Part shown: positions 21,645 to 31,200 of the stretch, piece by piece
How the letters are laid out: every line of letters begins with the position of its first letter
How positions within the stretch are numbered: the first letter of the stretch is position 1
The notes under the pieces: generated by a model
Told to the model about the DNA's origin: nothing
The model's database searches: none
What the model saw: the letters and a program-made list of their open reading frames with translations, nothing else
Assembly: GCA_030323885.1 (NCBI GenBank)
Contig: CM059190.1
Location: forward strand, 106,309,856-106,373,855
Length of the DNA: 64,000 bases
Direction of reading: 5' to 3'
From: Branchipolynoe longqiensis
Taxonomy: Eukaryota > Annelida > Polychaeta > Phyllodocida > Polynoidae
Program-made: the position numbers and the translations under genes

Positions 21645-23003
21645 TTTCCCCAGTAACATGGACCTACAAAAAGAAATCTAAGCATTTAATTTATTTTGCG
21701 TTTTGTTTAGAAATAATAGTTATACAACAGTTGTTTTGTGAGTAATTTGTCCTTGTTGTTCCCTTTATTCGGCCCTGAATACATATAAGCCATAGCTTGT
21801 CTGGATGTGATTGTTACCGCTCAGATAAGACATGGCATGGCGCTCATAATGATCGCCATCTTGGTATGACTAAGCAGCTTTGTAGACGGCGTGGTTGTAA
21901 TGTAGAACAACATGGAAGTTAGCCAACCACTGGGGGCGTTCGTGTAAGTTAACATGTCCACTGGGGGCGTTCGTGTAAGTTAACACGGCCACTGGGTGCG
22001 TTTGTGTAAGTTAGCATGGCCACTGGGGGTGTTCATGTAAATTAACATGAACAGTCCCAGTGGCCATGTAAACTTAGACGAATGCACCCAGTGGTCGTGT
22101 TAACTTACACGAACACCCCCAGTGGATATGTTAACTTACATGAACACCCCCAGTGGCCGTCTTACCTTACACAAACACATCCAGTGGCCATGTTAACTGA
22201 CACAAACACCCAGTGGCCATGTTAACTTACACTAGCACAACCAGTGGTCATGTTAACTTACACAAACACCCTGAGTGGCTGTGTTGACTTACACGAACAC
22301 CCCTAGTGGGCATGTTAACTTTCACAAACACCCCCAGTGGCCGTGTTAACTTACATAAACACCCCAGTGGCCATGTTAACTTACACAAACACCCCCAGTG
22401 GCCGTGTTAACTTACACGAACACCCCCAGTGGCCACGTTAACTTACACGAATGCACTCATTGGCCATGTTAACTTACACGAATGCCCCCAGCAGCCAAGT
22501 TAACTTACACAAATGCCCGCAGTGGCCGTGTTAACTTACATGAACACCCCCAGTGGCCATGTTAACTCACACAAACACCCCCAGTGGCCGTGTTAACTTA
22601 CACAAACACCCCCAGTGGCCGTGTTAACTTACACAAACACCCCCAGTGGCCATGTTAACTTACACGAATGCACTCATTGGCCATGTTAACTTACACGAAT
22701 GCCCCCAGCAGCCAAGTTAACTTACACAAATGCCCGCAGTGGCCGTGTTAACTTACATGAACACCCCCAGTGGCCATGTTAACTCACACAAACACCCCCA
22801 GTGGCCGTGTTAACTTACACAAACACCCCCAGTGGCCGTGTTATTACACAAACTGGCTTATATGTATTCATGGCAGAATAAATGGGAACAAATAGGACAA
22901 ATTACTTACATAACAACTGTTGTATAACTATTATTTCTAAACATAACGTACAATAAATTAGATGCTTGGAAAAGTTGTGTTTGGTCATGTTACTGCCCCT
23001 TTA
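21645..23003. mobile_element. Foldback-like element with internal 31-bp satellite
   Basis: Arms of about 150 bp at 21645-21795 and 22855-23003 are inverted copies (both contain TTTAGAAATAATAGTTATAC or its complement and CAGTAACATG near the outer end). Between them is a 31-bp satellite (unit contains GTTAACTTACACAAACACCC and CCAGTGGCC). About four units at 21915-22045 run one way, then orientation flips at about 22047 (TTCATGTAAATTAACATGAA) and about 26 units run the other way to 22845. Within the right part a 217-bp (7 x 31) block is duplicated (22451 and 22668). No coding region. Confidence 0.75.
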
Positions 23004-23195
23004 AGTAAAGTAGTGTTGGTCATGTTCCTGCCCCCTTAAGTCAGATATTTGTTGTAGACAGGTTTCCTTTAACTGGTTGAAAATGGGAGCTCCACTGATT
23101 TGTGAATTTATATTCCAAGCGGTGGAAGTCCTTGAATTTCATCATGGGTCTCCTTGGAATAGAAAGGCTGACAAAAATAATTTATTCATTAAATT

Positions 23196-23495
23196 TCTAG
23201 CTTGTTTGTTGTTTTGCGTTCTCGCAACATCTAAGGTTATATTAAGATGGGTACCGACTTGTGACCTGGCACACTCTTGGTGACTTTAAAGTGCTGCCCC
23301 ACTGGGAGACAAGGCGCTGGCACGATGACCCGATATATTGCACACAGTCACATTATCCTGATTCTGTGCTAACCAGTTCATTGGCACTCGTCATCAATAG
23401 GATAGGTTAAGTACCAAGCTCATAAGTCATTGGTTTGACTCGGCTGGGATTCGAACTCCCGACCTTCTATTCGAGAAGCCTGCGCTCTACTGGAG
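23196..23495 (-). mobile_element. SINE A, minus strand, left half of inverted pair
   Basis: Full length: tail near TCTCGCAACATCTAAGG, body with TGACTTTAAAGTGCTGCCCC, head with GGGATTCGAACTCCCGACC and AAGCCTGCGCTCTAC. Its head abuts the head of the next copy. Confidence 0.85.
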
Positions 23496-23496
23496 G

Positions 23497-23800
23497 TGGT
23501 CCAATCGGTAGAGCGCAGGCTTCCAGTGCGAAAGGTCGGGAGTTCGAAGCAATGATTACAAAATTGATACTAATCGCTATCTGGCATGGGGCTCGGCATT
23601 ACTAGTATAGGGCAAGGCCGGGGTTAGCTCAGTATCAAGATAATGTGACTGAGTGGGTTATCGGGCTACGGTGCCGGCGGCCTGATCTCCCAGTGGGGCA
23701 GCACTATAAAGTCACCATGAGTGCGCACCGTCACAAGTCGGTACCCATCCTGATATGGCTATAGATGTTGATAGGGCGTAAAACAACAACAAACAACCCA
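23497..23800 (+). mobile_element. SINE A, plus strand, right half of inverted pair
   Basis: Head GGTCCAATCGGTAGAGCGCA with B box GGGAGTTCGAAGC, body GTGGGGCAGCACTATAAAG, tail ending AACAACAACAAACAACC. Together with 23196-23495 it forms a 600-bp imperfect palindrome. Confidence 0.85.
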
Positions 23801-23999
23801 TAATCCACCTTTCAACAACAACAAAAACAATTAATTTGTTCTTTTCTTTTCTTTAAAGCACACCCATAAAGTGATGCTGTTTTAAAAACATGGGCGTTCT
23901 GTGTCGATTGTATGCAGCTTGGGACCTTTGCAAATAAATAGAAATACAGACTGTAAAACTGTGTGCTGACAACACTAAATACATTACGCGTTTCTTATT

Positions 24000-24975
24000 T
24001 GGGCATCTTGATTGTAATTTTCACGAAGGACAGCTGAGCCAATATAAAATGTCCATTTTAATGGAAATTTGCCTTGCTTTGCTTTACATTTAATCACAAC
24101 TACATGTTTAGCTGAATTGCAGGTTTTACCATATTTTGGCTGCGAACTCTATATTGAATGGGGGTGGGGGGTGAGTGAGCTGGTTCTGGGGAGGGGTGGG
24201 CTGTTGGCCAAGTCACTCTCCAAGCAGATGATTCCATATTGCATTGAGAACCAGTGCTGGGCTGCGTTGCAACGGGTCGGTGTGGCGACAGGGAGGGCGC
24301 CACCATCATTACAGGGCGTGATAGTGATGACAGGGGCGTGAAGGGGCGGGGGCATCCAGGGTCACTCAGGGTCATTCAGGGTCACTCAGGGGGGAAATAG
24401 CATCCGGGAGGGGCGAGCAGAGGGGGTTCTGGGTAGCGGAAACTGGTAATGTGTATGGATGTGTATTTAGAATAGGCCGGTGCCCCACCCAGGGGAAGGA
24501 GACTAGGGAATCAAATCACTTCACCCCGCGGAGTCACGTGACTATGTCCGAGAATCATGGCCGTCAAATCTAAAAGTTGAAAAGGCTGCGGTTGTGTTTG
24601 AACTTGATGTCCACAGTCCAAGGACATGGTCCGGTGGCTTTGTCCAGGGTGGGGTGATTTTATTGTCGTTCCGATGCTCTCACTCTTTTGTAAAAAATTG
24701 AATTAGCGCGAATGTTGGATCTGTTCTGAAAGCATTGTTCCATTAACCGATGACCACAACCAATCAGATTGCCGATTGATAAGATTAGCATGGGTCGGTT
24801 CGCTAAGTAAATAAACCTCGCTGAGTGGACTTAATCCACTTGACCTAATTCCTGTTGAAACCTGTGTTACATCAATAGACTGCACTGACTATGCGTCTGT
24901 CTGTGTGAGTGGTTCGAACTGGGGTTTCTGTTTCCCAATACATGTATGCCCTTTTACGCTCCCTCTAATGGAAGT
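24000..24975. other. Unassigned stretch with G-rich patch
   Basis: No repeat family or convincing exon. GGGTCACTCA recurs three times at 24358-24388. An E-box TCACGTGA is at about 24533-24540. Frames around 24069-24375 on both strands are open but show no domain. Confidence 0.4.
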
Positions 24976-24977
24976 AG

Positions 24978-25320
24978 ACTGGGCGCGGTGGCCTAGTCGG
25001 GAGAGCGCAGGCCTCGCGTGTGGAAATCAGGAGTTTGGTTCCCAGTCGAGTCAAACCAATGACGTTGAAATTGATACTTATCAATTTGATACTTCTCGCT
25101 TCCTTGCCTGGCGATCGGCATTAATAGGATAGGGCAAGGACTGGTTAGCTCAGTGTCAGGATAATGTGACTGAGTGGGATATTGGGTCATGGTGCTGGCA
25201 GCCTGGTTTACCAGTGGGGCAGCACTATAAAGTTGCTCTGAGTGCGCACTGTTACAAGTCGGTACCCGTCCTGATATGACCTTATATGTTGCTAGGATGT
25301 CAAACAACAAACAACAAACA
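24978..25320 (+). mobile_element. SINE A, full length, head type 3
   Basis: Head GGGCGCGGTGGCCTAGTCGG then GAGCGCAGGCCTCGCGTG and B box GGTTCCCAGTCG. Body intact, including GACTGAGTGGGATATTGGG; tail stem CGTCCT paired with AGGATG (one G-U pair). Confidence 0.87.
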
Positions 25321-25412
25321 AACAATTGATGTAAGATCAAGAGGTACGGAAGCTTGCAAACTGGCAGAATTTCCACAACAGAAAGTGACTGGTGGCCATT
25401 TTGCGTTTGCAG

Positions 25413-25496
25413 TGTTCTGGTGACCTACATTTTTTACGTCTGCTCATGGCAATGCGCAGTGTCCAGGAATTGGGTCAGGAATTGCTGACTGTGTAG
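25413..25496 (+). CDS. Candidate terminal exon
   Basis: TTTTGCGTTTGCAG at 25399-25412 is a good acceptor. In phase 0 the following 27 codons read CSGDLHFLRLLMAMRSVQEL then GQELLTV and stop at 25494-25496. The composition is protein-like, but no family is recognised and no poly(A) signal was noted close by. Confidence 0.22.
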   Translation, partial: CSGDLHFLRLLMAMRSVQELGQELLTV

Positions 25497-25629
25497 TCTG
25501 TCAATAGTTCCGGGAAATTCCGCTGGGAATTTGGTGCGCGTTGGTATTTCGATAGACATTCAGGCGACATGTTTTCCCAGGAAACCACAATGTGGCAAAA
25601 CAAGAAATATGAGCCATCAGCATATCTTG

Positions 25630-25915
25630 ACTAATAGATGATTTCCACCACCAATTTACAGTGCAAAGAACTAATGTGGGTAGCATGCTCTGTGAAAAAT
25701 GTCTTATAGAGTATTTCCACCAGCCCACCTTCTGTTGGCAGTTGCAAGAACTAATGTGAATACCAGCTCACTGTGTAGCATGCTCAGTGGAACAAGTCTA
25801 ATAGAGGATTCCCACCACCAACCTGCCCTCTGGTGGCAGTGGCAAGAACTAATGCTATGAATACCAGCTCACTCTGCTCCATGCTCTGTGGAAAAGATCT
25901 TGTAGAGGATTAACT
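25630..25915 (+). repeat. About 97-bp minisatellite, locus 2
   Basis: Three units sharing GATTTCCACCACCAA, TGGCAGTGGCAAGAACTAAT, CAGCTCACT and GTGGAA.AAG with the array at 20905-21415. Same orientation. Confidence 0.75.
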
Positions 25916-26064
25916 CTGTGCACGATCGGCAGAGCATGTCTATAACTATAAGGTGTTAATGATATATGGTTTGATTCAATTTGCCCATTCCTCTGCGAGC
26001 CATTGCCATGAGTAGCAGAGTTGTGTGTCCCATTTATTGGACCATTGTACAGCGAGCACTCTTA

Positions 26065-26954
26065 TGCCCCGGTCATATACACGTTAGTGGATGTAGTTGA
26101 ACATAGGACCCACTCTGGCTAGCATCTCGTCGAACATCTGTGGAGGTTGATGAAAGAAGCTGTGTCCTCATTACAGACTTCTACCAGAAGCTGGTCGTAC
26201 AAGCCAAACTGTTGCCGCCTGGCGATCCACTGTCTCACCCACAATCGCTTCGCGAGACATCTTCTCCTTCTTCTAATTAGCTGGAGATGGTGAAGTAGCA
26301 ACAGGTTTGTAATTGTATCATGGTGAAGTTTGTATTCCTGCTGGAACCTCTCAGGGACATCCATCCTCTGCGAAGCGCTGAGCTGCTCTGCTGAAAAGAG
26401 GACATCGGGTGCCTTTACATACTCAAAGGCAAAACATTCACAGCACATTTGCGTACGTTCGCAGAATGTTGGCCGACGTTACATGTTACGCACGCACCAG
26501 CCGTTCGTCGACTATGTCAAGACACGTTGGACTTATGTTAGACTAACATTAGACACATGTCAGAGACACGTCAGACCTATATCGAGATATGTTGGCAGCG
26601 TGCGGGCTGCACGTTCCTCCCGGCTCTCCGCCAGTCTAACATAAGTTGACGTAGACCAATGTAGGCTTAACAAATGTCTAACATATCTCGACGTAAGACT
26701 AACTGGAGTGCGACATAAGCCCAATGTAACGGCCGGTACATCGAGCTACGTAAAAGATTTTGGGTATGTCCAAAACCTTGACGTGTGTTATCGTATCTCG
26801 ACGTAACTCGACGTATCTCGACATAGGCTTAACGAACGCGTAACTTCTATGGACATTCCGCGACGTGTCTCGACATAATGGCTAAATTTCACGTACACCG
26901 GCTAGCGCATTAAGTTGTAGTGTGTCAGCCCCATAACGTGTATGTGACCAGGCA
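26065..26954. mobile_element. Harbinger-type DNA transposon, internally deleted
   Basis: 890 bp flanked by TTA on both sides (26062-26064 and 26955-26957), the target preference of PIF/Harbinger elements. Terminal inverted repeats: TGCCCCGGTCATATACACGT at the left and, on the minus strand from the right end, TGCCTGGTCACATACACGTT. Inside are a broken transposase start (26100-26448) and a right half full of CTCGACGTAA/CGACGTA-like short repeats. Confidence 0.8.
26100..26448 (-). pseudogene. Harbinger transposase, N-terminal remnant
   Basis: The minus frame from 26448 reads about 109 residues and holds RRRRRCLAKRLWVRQWIARR then QQFGLYDQLL and EDTASFINL, which match the start of HARBI1-type nucleases (R-rich, WVRxWxxxRxxxGxYxxL, DxxSFxNF). 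After a frameshift near 26145 the adjacent frame continues QMFDEMLARVGP, the next conserved block of the same family. The catalytic DDE region is absent, so the copy cannot encode an active enzyme. It would have depended on full-length relatives. Confidence 0.75.
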
Positions 26955-27349
26955 TTAGGGGGACCATCCAAAGTTTTCAACATTTTCAGTCATACAAAGA
27001 GTACGACAGAAGGGGAATTGGGGGGGGGGTGTCAGTCAAGTGTAACTTTTATTATTTAATAAAATGTTGATATTTAAAACGTTCATGTTCTTGACTTTAT
27101 GTTCTGTAGTAAAATGCTGTGCACTATGGGTTGGTTTTTTTTTGGTGGGGGATGGGGAGGGGCGAATGGGGTGTCTGGAAAAGTAGTATGCTTTGTGCAG
27201 CCATGAAAATGTTGAAAACGTTGAATGCTCCTTAGTTGACTGGAACATTTAAAGAAATCTCCAATAGTATATGGTTCGAGTTTATGCATCTTTCTGAATT
27301 AATTCTGAATTAATTAATTTTGAATTCATTATGGCAGTCTGCACAAGAA

Positions 27350-27530
27350 TATTGTCGTGGGGGTGATGAAAATGGGAAATATTGCGCCTAGAGCGGGAGC
27401 CGAACCCACATCTCTTTGCATTCCGGGCCAGTGTGCTAACCATTACACCACCTAGGCTCCCTGATCTCACCACACTACCCACGCCTACCTGTCTATGCGG
27501 CTCCTTGCCTGAGAGGTCAGTGCAGACCAC
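27350..27530 (-). mobile_element. tRNA-derived SINE E, copy 1
   Basis: Minus strand: GAGATCAGGGAGCCTAGGTG, A-box region GGTGTAATGGTTAGCACA, B box GGGTTCGGCTCCC, then GCGCAATATTTCCC and CATCACCCCCACGAC. No intact acceptor stem, so it is not called a tRNA gene. Confidence 0.65.
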
Positions 27531-27671
27531 TACACTCGTCCCCCTGGAATTGTAAGTCTTTTAATGCTTACAATTATATACAAACAGGCAATGCACTTAC
27601 ATACACATACACAGGGTAGGTTCAACAACCATACAGCGCGTAGCTCGTACAGGATCATGGTCACGGCAACC

Positions 27672-27855
27672 AGTGTCGTGGGGGTGATGAAAATGGGAAA
27701 TATTGCGCCTAGAGCGGGACCCGAACCCACATCTCTTTGCATTCTGGGCCAGTGTGCTAACCATTACACCACCTAAGCTCCCTGATCTCACCACACTACC
27801 CATCCCTACCTGTCTATGCGGCTCCTTGCCTGAGAGGCCAGTGCAGACCACTAAA
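27672..27855 (-). mobile_element. tRNA-derived SINE E, copy 2
   Basis: Differs from 27350-27530 at only a few positions over about 180 bases and has the same orientation. Confidence 0.65.
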
Positions 27856-28015
27856 ATATATTTAACAGGAACAAGAATGAGCTATAGTTGGGAAAACATT
27901 AGCATGAAGCAATTAGTTTAGTTGACCATTATTCATTTACATAGAATATGAGAACATTACAAGCAAAGCAGGTCGTCCAAGTTATACAATCAATTATTCG
28001 TGATATACCTTTTGT

Positions 28016-28105
28016 GAAAATAACCCTGAATTGAAAAATAGCTGGAAGACCAGTGCTTTGGCACTGACAAAAGCCTTATTCAGCAGAATAAACATAGTTA
28101 CCACA
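28016..28105 (+). repeat. Dispersed repeat D, copy 2
   Basis: ACCCTGAATTGAAAAATAGC then CCAGTGCTTTGGCACTGACA and CAGAATAAACATAG, matching 634-722. Confidence 0.55.
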
Positions 28106-28268
28106 TATGAGCCTGCACTGATATGATGAGTAAATTTCATCAAAAGTAGACGATTAAATCTTAGTGCTACGGGTCCTCAATAATATGACTAGAACGTTTT
28201 GCCGCCTAGTTTGCTCATATTGAACACTATTTGAACAGACCATCATTCTGATGACACGGGATGCTCAT

Positions 28269-28452
28269 CAGCGCTTTCAAAAAGAGCCGACGCACGCCGC
28301 CAGCGTCATCTACATGCTCACCTGTGACTTGTACTTTTTCCACAACATAGACTATACTCCATAGTGCGGCTGCGTGTGCCACAGGACCAAAGGCACCGCA
28401 ACTTCTACTTTTACAATTCCAACTCGTATTTCACCACTTTTTGAAAGCACTG
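28269..28452. mobile_element. MITE M3, copy 1
   Basis: About 184 bp with inverted ends AGCGCTTTCAAAAAG and CTTTTTGAAAGCACT. Core TCTACATGCTCACCTG and TTTTTCCACAA.ATAGACTAT shared with 54136-54316. Confidence 0.7.
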
Positions 28453-28716
28453 CTCATCCTGGCCTATGGTGCCCTGTTACTACAAATTTGCTCAATATTT
28501 CCGCTAGTTGGTGTGAACCTGTTTGGTAAATGTAGGATCATCATGATGCTTTGAATAGACTGTTTTTATAGATTGTGTGCTGTAGACTGTTTTTATTTTT
28601 TATAGACTGCTGTATAGACTGTTTTTATACAGTGTGTGCTGTATACTGATTTCCACGGATATACACAAGGGTTCATTCCAAGTGCATTACTTTGATTCTG
28701 GAATGCTTTCTACTAA

Positions 28717-28742
28717 GTCGAATGGCACTAGTGCCATTCGAC
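28717..28742. repeat. 26-bp perfect palindrome
   Basis: Each 13-base half is the exact complement of the other; the centre reads GGCACTAGTGCC. Confidence 0.9.
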
Positions 28743-28832
28743 GACACTAACATATAAATCCTTTGTAAATAATGAGATTTCTGGGTACAGGCCGAATCGA
28801 TACAAACTTGCTGGCTTTTTAAGTGCCATTCT

Positions 28833-29352
28833 GGCCGAGTCAAACAACAAATTTACCAAATTGATAATTGCCGCTACCTAGCCGCTACCTAGCTTAATAG
28901 GATAGGGATAAGACTGGTTAGCTCAGTATCGGTATAATGTGACTGAGTTGGATATCAAGTTATGGTGCCAGTGGCCTGGTCTCCTAGTGGGGCAACACTC
29001 AGTGCAGGGTCCTTACGAGGCCTGGCAAATCTTGAAAAGTCTCGAATTTCATTTGCACCATTTCAAGGCCCTGAAAAGCCTTGAATTTAACCTATTTTGG
29101 GTAATTAGTCTTGAAAAGCTTTGAATTCCATTAAACTGTCCCCACTGATCTAAATATATATTAGTCTGAAATCGCCATTCACCATTGTGTTTTCTCCCCC
29201 CTGAAATCCAAAAACAGCCTTGAAAGCCTTGAAATAGCCTTGAATTCCATATCTTCACATGTGTACGGACTCTGTGTTAACTGTCACAAGTCTGTACCCA
29301 TTCTAATATTACCTTAGATGTGGCTGGGACGTAGATTCCTAACAAACAATCC
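28833..29352 (+). mobile_element. SINE A, plus strand, split by an insertion
   Basis: Left part 28833-28999 contains GACTGAGTTGGATATCAAG and ends GGGGCAACACT. The right part 29281-29352 resumes at ACTGTCACAAGTCTGTACCC and ends at the tail. A CCGCTACCTAG duplication occurs at 28872-28893. Confidence 0.75.
29000..29280. mobile_element. Short DNA element inserted in SINE A
   Basis: About 280 bp with imperfect inverted ends (CAGGGTCCTTAC and, from the right, CAGAGTCCGTAC). The interior is rich in CCTTGAAAAGCCTTGAATT-type repeats. Ends of CAGRG type suggest a hAT MITE, but a clear 8-bp target duplication was not found. Confidence 0.55.
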
Positions 29353-29489
29353 CTTTATATATATTATTGTGTGTGTCTATGCGACATTGTGGATCTCTTT
29401 GACCCAACTCTGTCTCAGAATATAACTGTAATAGGTGTTATATAATCACCTCATCAATTCTACGGTCGCCATATTGCAAACAAAGTTAA

Positions 29490-29575
29490 CACCTTGTCTA
29501 AAGCGGGTCTCGAACCACACTTCTGCCATTCCAATGCGCGCATTCTAACCATTAGTCTATCTCCCTGATTAAACC
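29490..29575 (-). repeat. tRNA-like fragment
   Basis: Minus strand: TAATGGTTAGAATGCGCGC and GTGTGGTTCGAGACCCGC resemble A and B boxes. Probably a SINE head; too degenerate for a tRNA gene. Confidence 0.4.
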
Positions 29576-29577
29576 CA

Positions 29578-29780
29578 TTAATATGATAGGACAAGGACTG
29601 GTTAGCTCAGTGTCAGGATAATGTGACTGAGTAGGATATCGGGTCATAGTGCCGGCAGCCTCATTTCCCAGTGAGACAGCACTATAAATGTCGCCATGAA
29701 TGCGCACTGTCACAAGTCGGTACCCATCCTGATATGACCTTAGATGTTGCCAGGATGTAAAACTCCACAACCCAACAACC
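29578..29780 (+). mobile_element. SINE A body, plus strand
   Basis: From TAATATGATAGGACAAGGAC to the tail. The stem arms are CATCCT and AGGATG, a fully compensated variant of the usual CGTCCT/AGGACG. Confidence 0.82.
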
Positions 29781-30167
29781 CTGATTAAATTAATACATCT
29801 CTGCATATACCCCCTCCACGATGACGTCATTGCGGTGTGGTAATTAATCACTGAAAGTCTTCATTTAGGTCCACTCTTAAAAGCCGCCTGACTTGTGAAA
29901 TCTAAATGTCGTCTGCTATCACTTTACTGATACTTACTCGCTGCAGACATTTTACAAGTCAGGAAGGTGAAGGTGGGGGAGTGTTTAAACAGAGGCGGGC
30001 TGTCTGCCTTAAGGTCACATTGGTTTTGAGCCCATCAATTATAGGAGATTGGTTGATATAAATACACTGCTGATATTGAGTTGTTAGGTGGGAGTGTCTT
30101 CTTGGCCGGAGCCCGGCTGGTTGTGTGGGCAGTCAGAGTGTCAGGGGTTCCGAGGGGCATTGAACCC

Positions 30168-30388
30168 TTGGTCCACAACTGGTTCATCAAAGGCTGAGGT
30201 ATGTGCTGTCCTGTCTGTGGGAAAGTGCATATAAAAGACCACTTGCTGCTTATCGGAAAGAGTAGCCTATGTGGCGGCAGCGGGTTTCCTCCAAAGAAGT
30301 GTGTCAGAATGACCATACATTTGACGTCCAGTAGCCGATGATAAAAATTGATGTGCTCGAGAGGTGTCGTTAAATAAAGCAAACTTTC
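30168..30388 (+). mobile_element. SINE B, 5'-truncated copy
   Basis: Starts TGGTCCACAACTGGTTCATC, includes GTGCATATAAAAGACCACTT and ends GTTAAATAAAGCAAAC. The tRNA head is missing. Confidence 0.78.
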
Positions 30389-30429
30389 CGAGGGGTGAAA
30401 CATTATCCAAATAGACACTATTGTGACAG

Positions 30430-30480
30430 GCCGCCCAGAATCTGGCTGCCACGCTGGCACACGGGATGAATGAGGGACGG
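30430..30480 (+). CDS. Candidate 51-nt exon
   Basis: Lies between GTGACAG and the donor-like GTATGT at 30481. Phase 0 reads AAQNLAATLAHGMNEGR with GC-rich third positions. The preceding pyrimidine tract is poor. The other frames contain a stop or read implausibly. Not recognised. Confidence 0.22.
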
Positions 30481-30734
30481 GTATGTACACTTCCAATGTT
30501 TAGTAGTCTCCGCCCACCGCGCCTTCCACAAAGAAGTGACACACCCCCTGACCAGCCAAGTCCCACGTCACCCCCTCGGGTGGGGTTATGCTAGCCGCAC
30601 GCAGTAGGGGGCAGTCAATATGTGATTTATTATAGTTCAACGCTTATTATATTAGTAGAGGCTTAGCCTACAGTGAGTGAGGGTTGTGAGACAGTTAGAT
30701 GAGTGACCGGACAGGTGGGATAGGTTCTCTCTCT

Positions 30735-30808
30735 CTTTTTCACTTTCACTTTCACTCTCACTCTCATTCTCACTATCACTCTCACTCTCACTCTCACTCT
30801 CACGCTCA
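30735..30808. repeat. (CTCACT)n microsatellite
   Basis: Twelve or so six-base units with one or two substitutions. Confidence 0.88.
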
Positions 30809-30922
30809 CTCAGATCGTATCAAGTTGACTATACAATAACATTTCCCATCGAGACCCCTGTGTATAGAAATTTCACCGTACATGTTATTGACACACTGAT
30901 GCTTTTAAGCTTAGCTGTTTGT

Positions 30923-31200
30923 TATTGTTTTATGTCCTAGCATCTAAGGTCATATCAGGAAGGGCACCGACTTGTGACAGTACGCACTCATAGTGACTTT
31001 ATAGTGCTGCCCCACTGGGAGATTAGGCCACCAGCACCATGGCCTGATATCCCACTAAGTCACATTATCCTGACACTGAGCCAACCAGTCCTTGCCTTAT
31101 TCTAATAATGCCGAGTGCCTGGCTAGGAAGTGACAAGTATCAATTTTTAAGTCATTGGTTTGACTCGACCAGGGTTCGAACCCACGATCCCATGGGTTTG
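30923..31200 (-). mobile_element. SINE A, minus strand
   Basis: TTTTATGTCCTAGCATCTAA at the tail, TGACTTTATAGTGCTGCCCC, and head end GACCAGGGTTCGAACCCACG. Most of the head beyond the B box has decayed. Confidence 0.82.

Noticed and set aside
23497..23570. Functional tRNA genes at 23497, 27400, 49396 and 10260
   Set aside because: All are the heads of repeated SINE units with A and B boxes but no paired acceptor stem; each continues into a SINE body.
24069..24375. A 90-residue frame and its minus-strand counterpart
   Set aside because: Both strands are open over the same GC-rich patch, neither shows a domain, and splice signals are not convincing.
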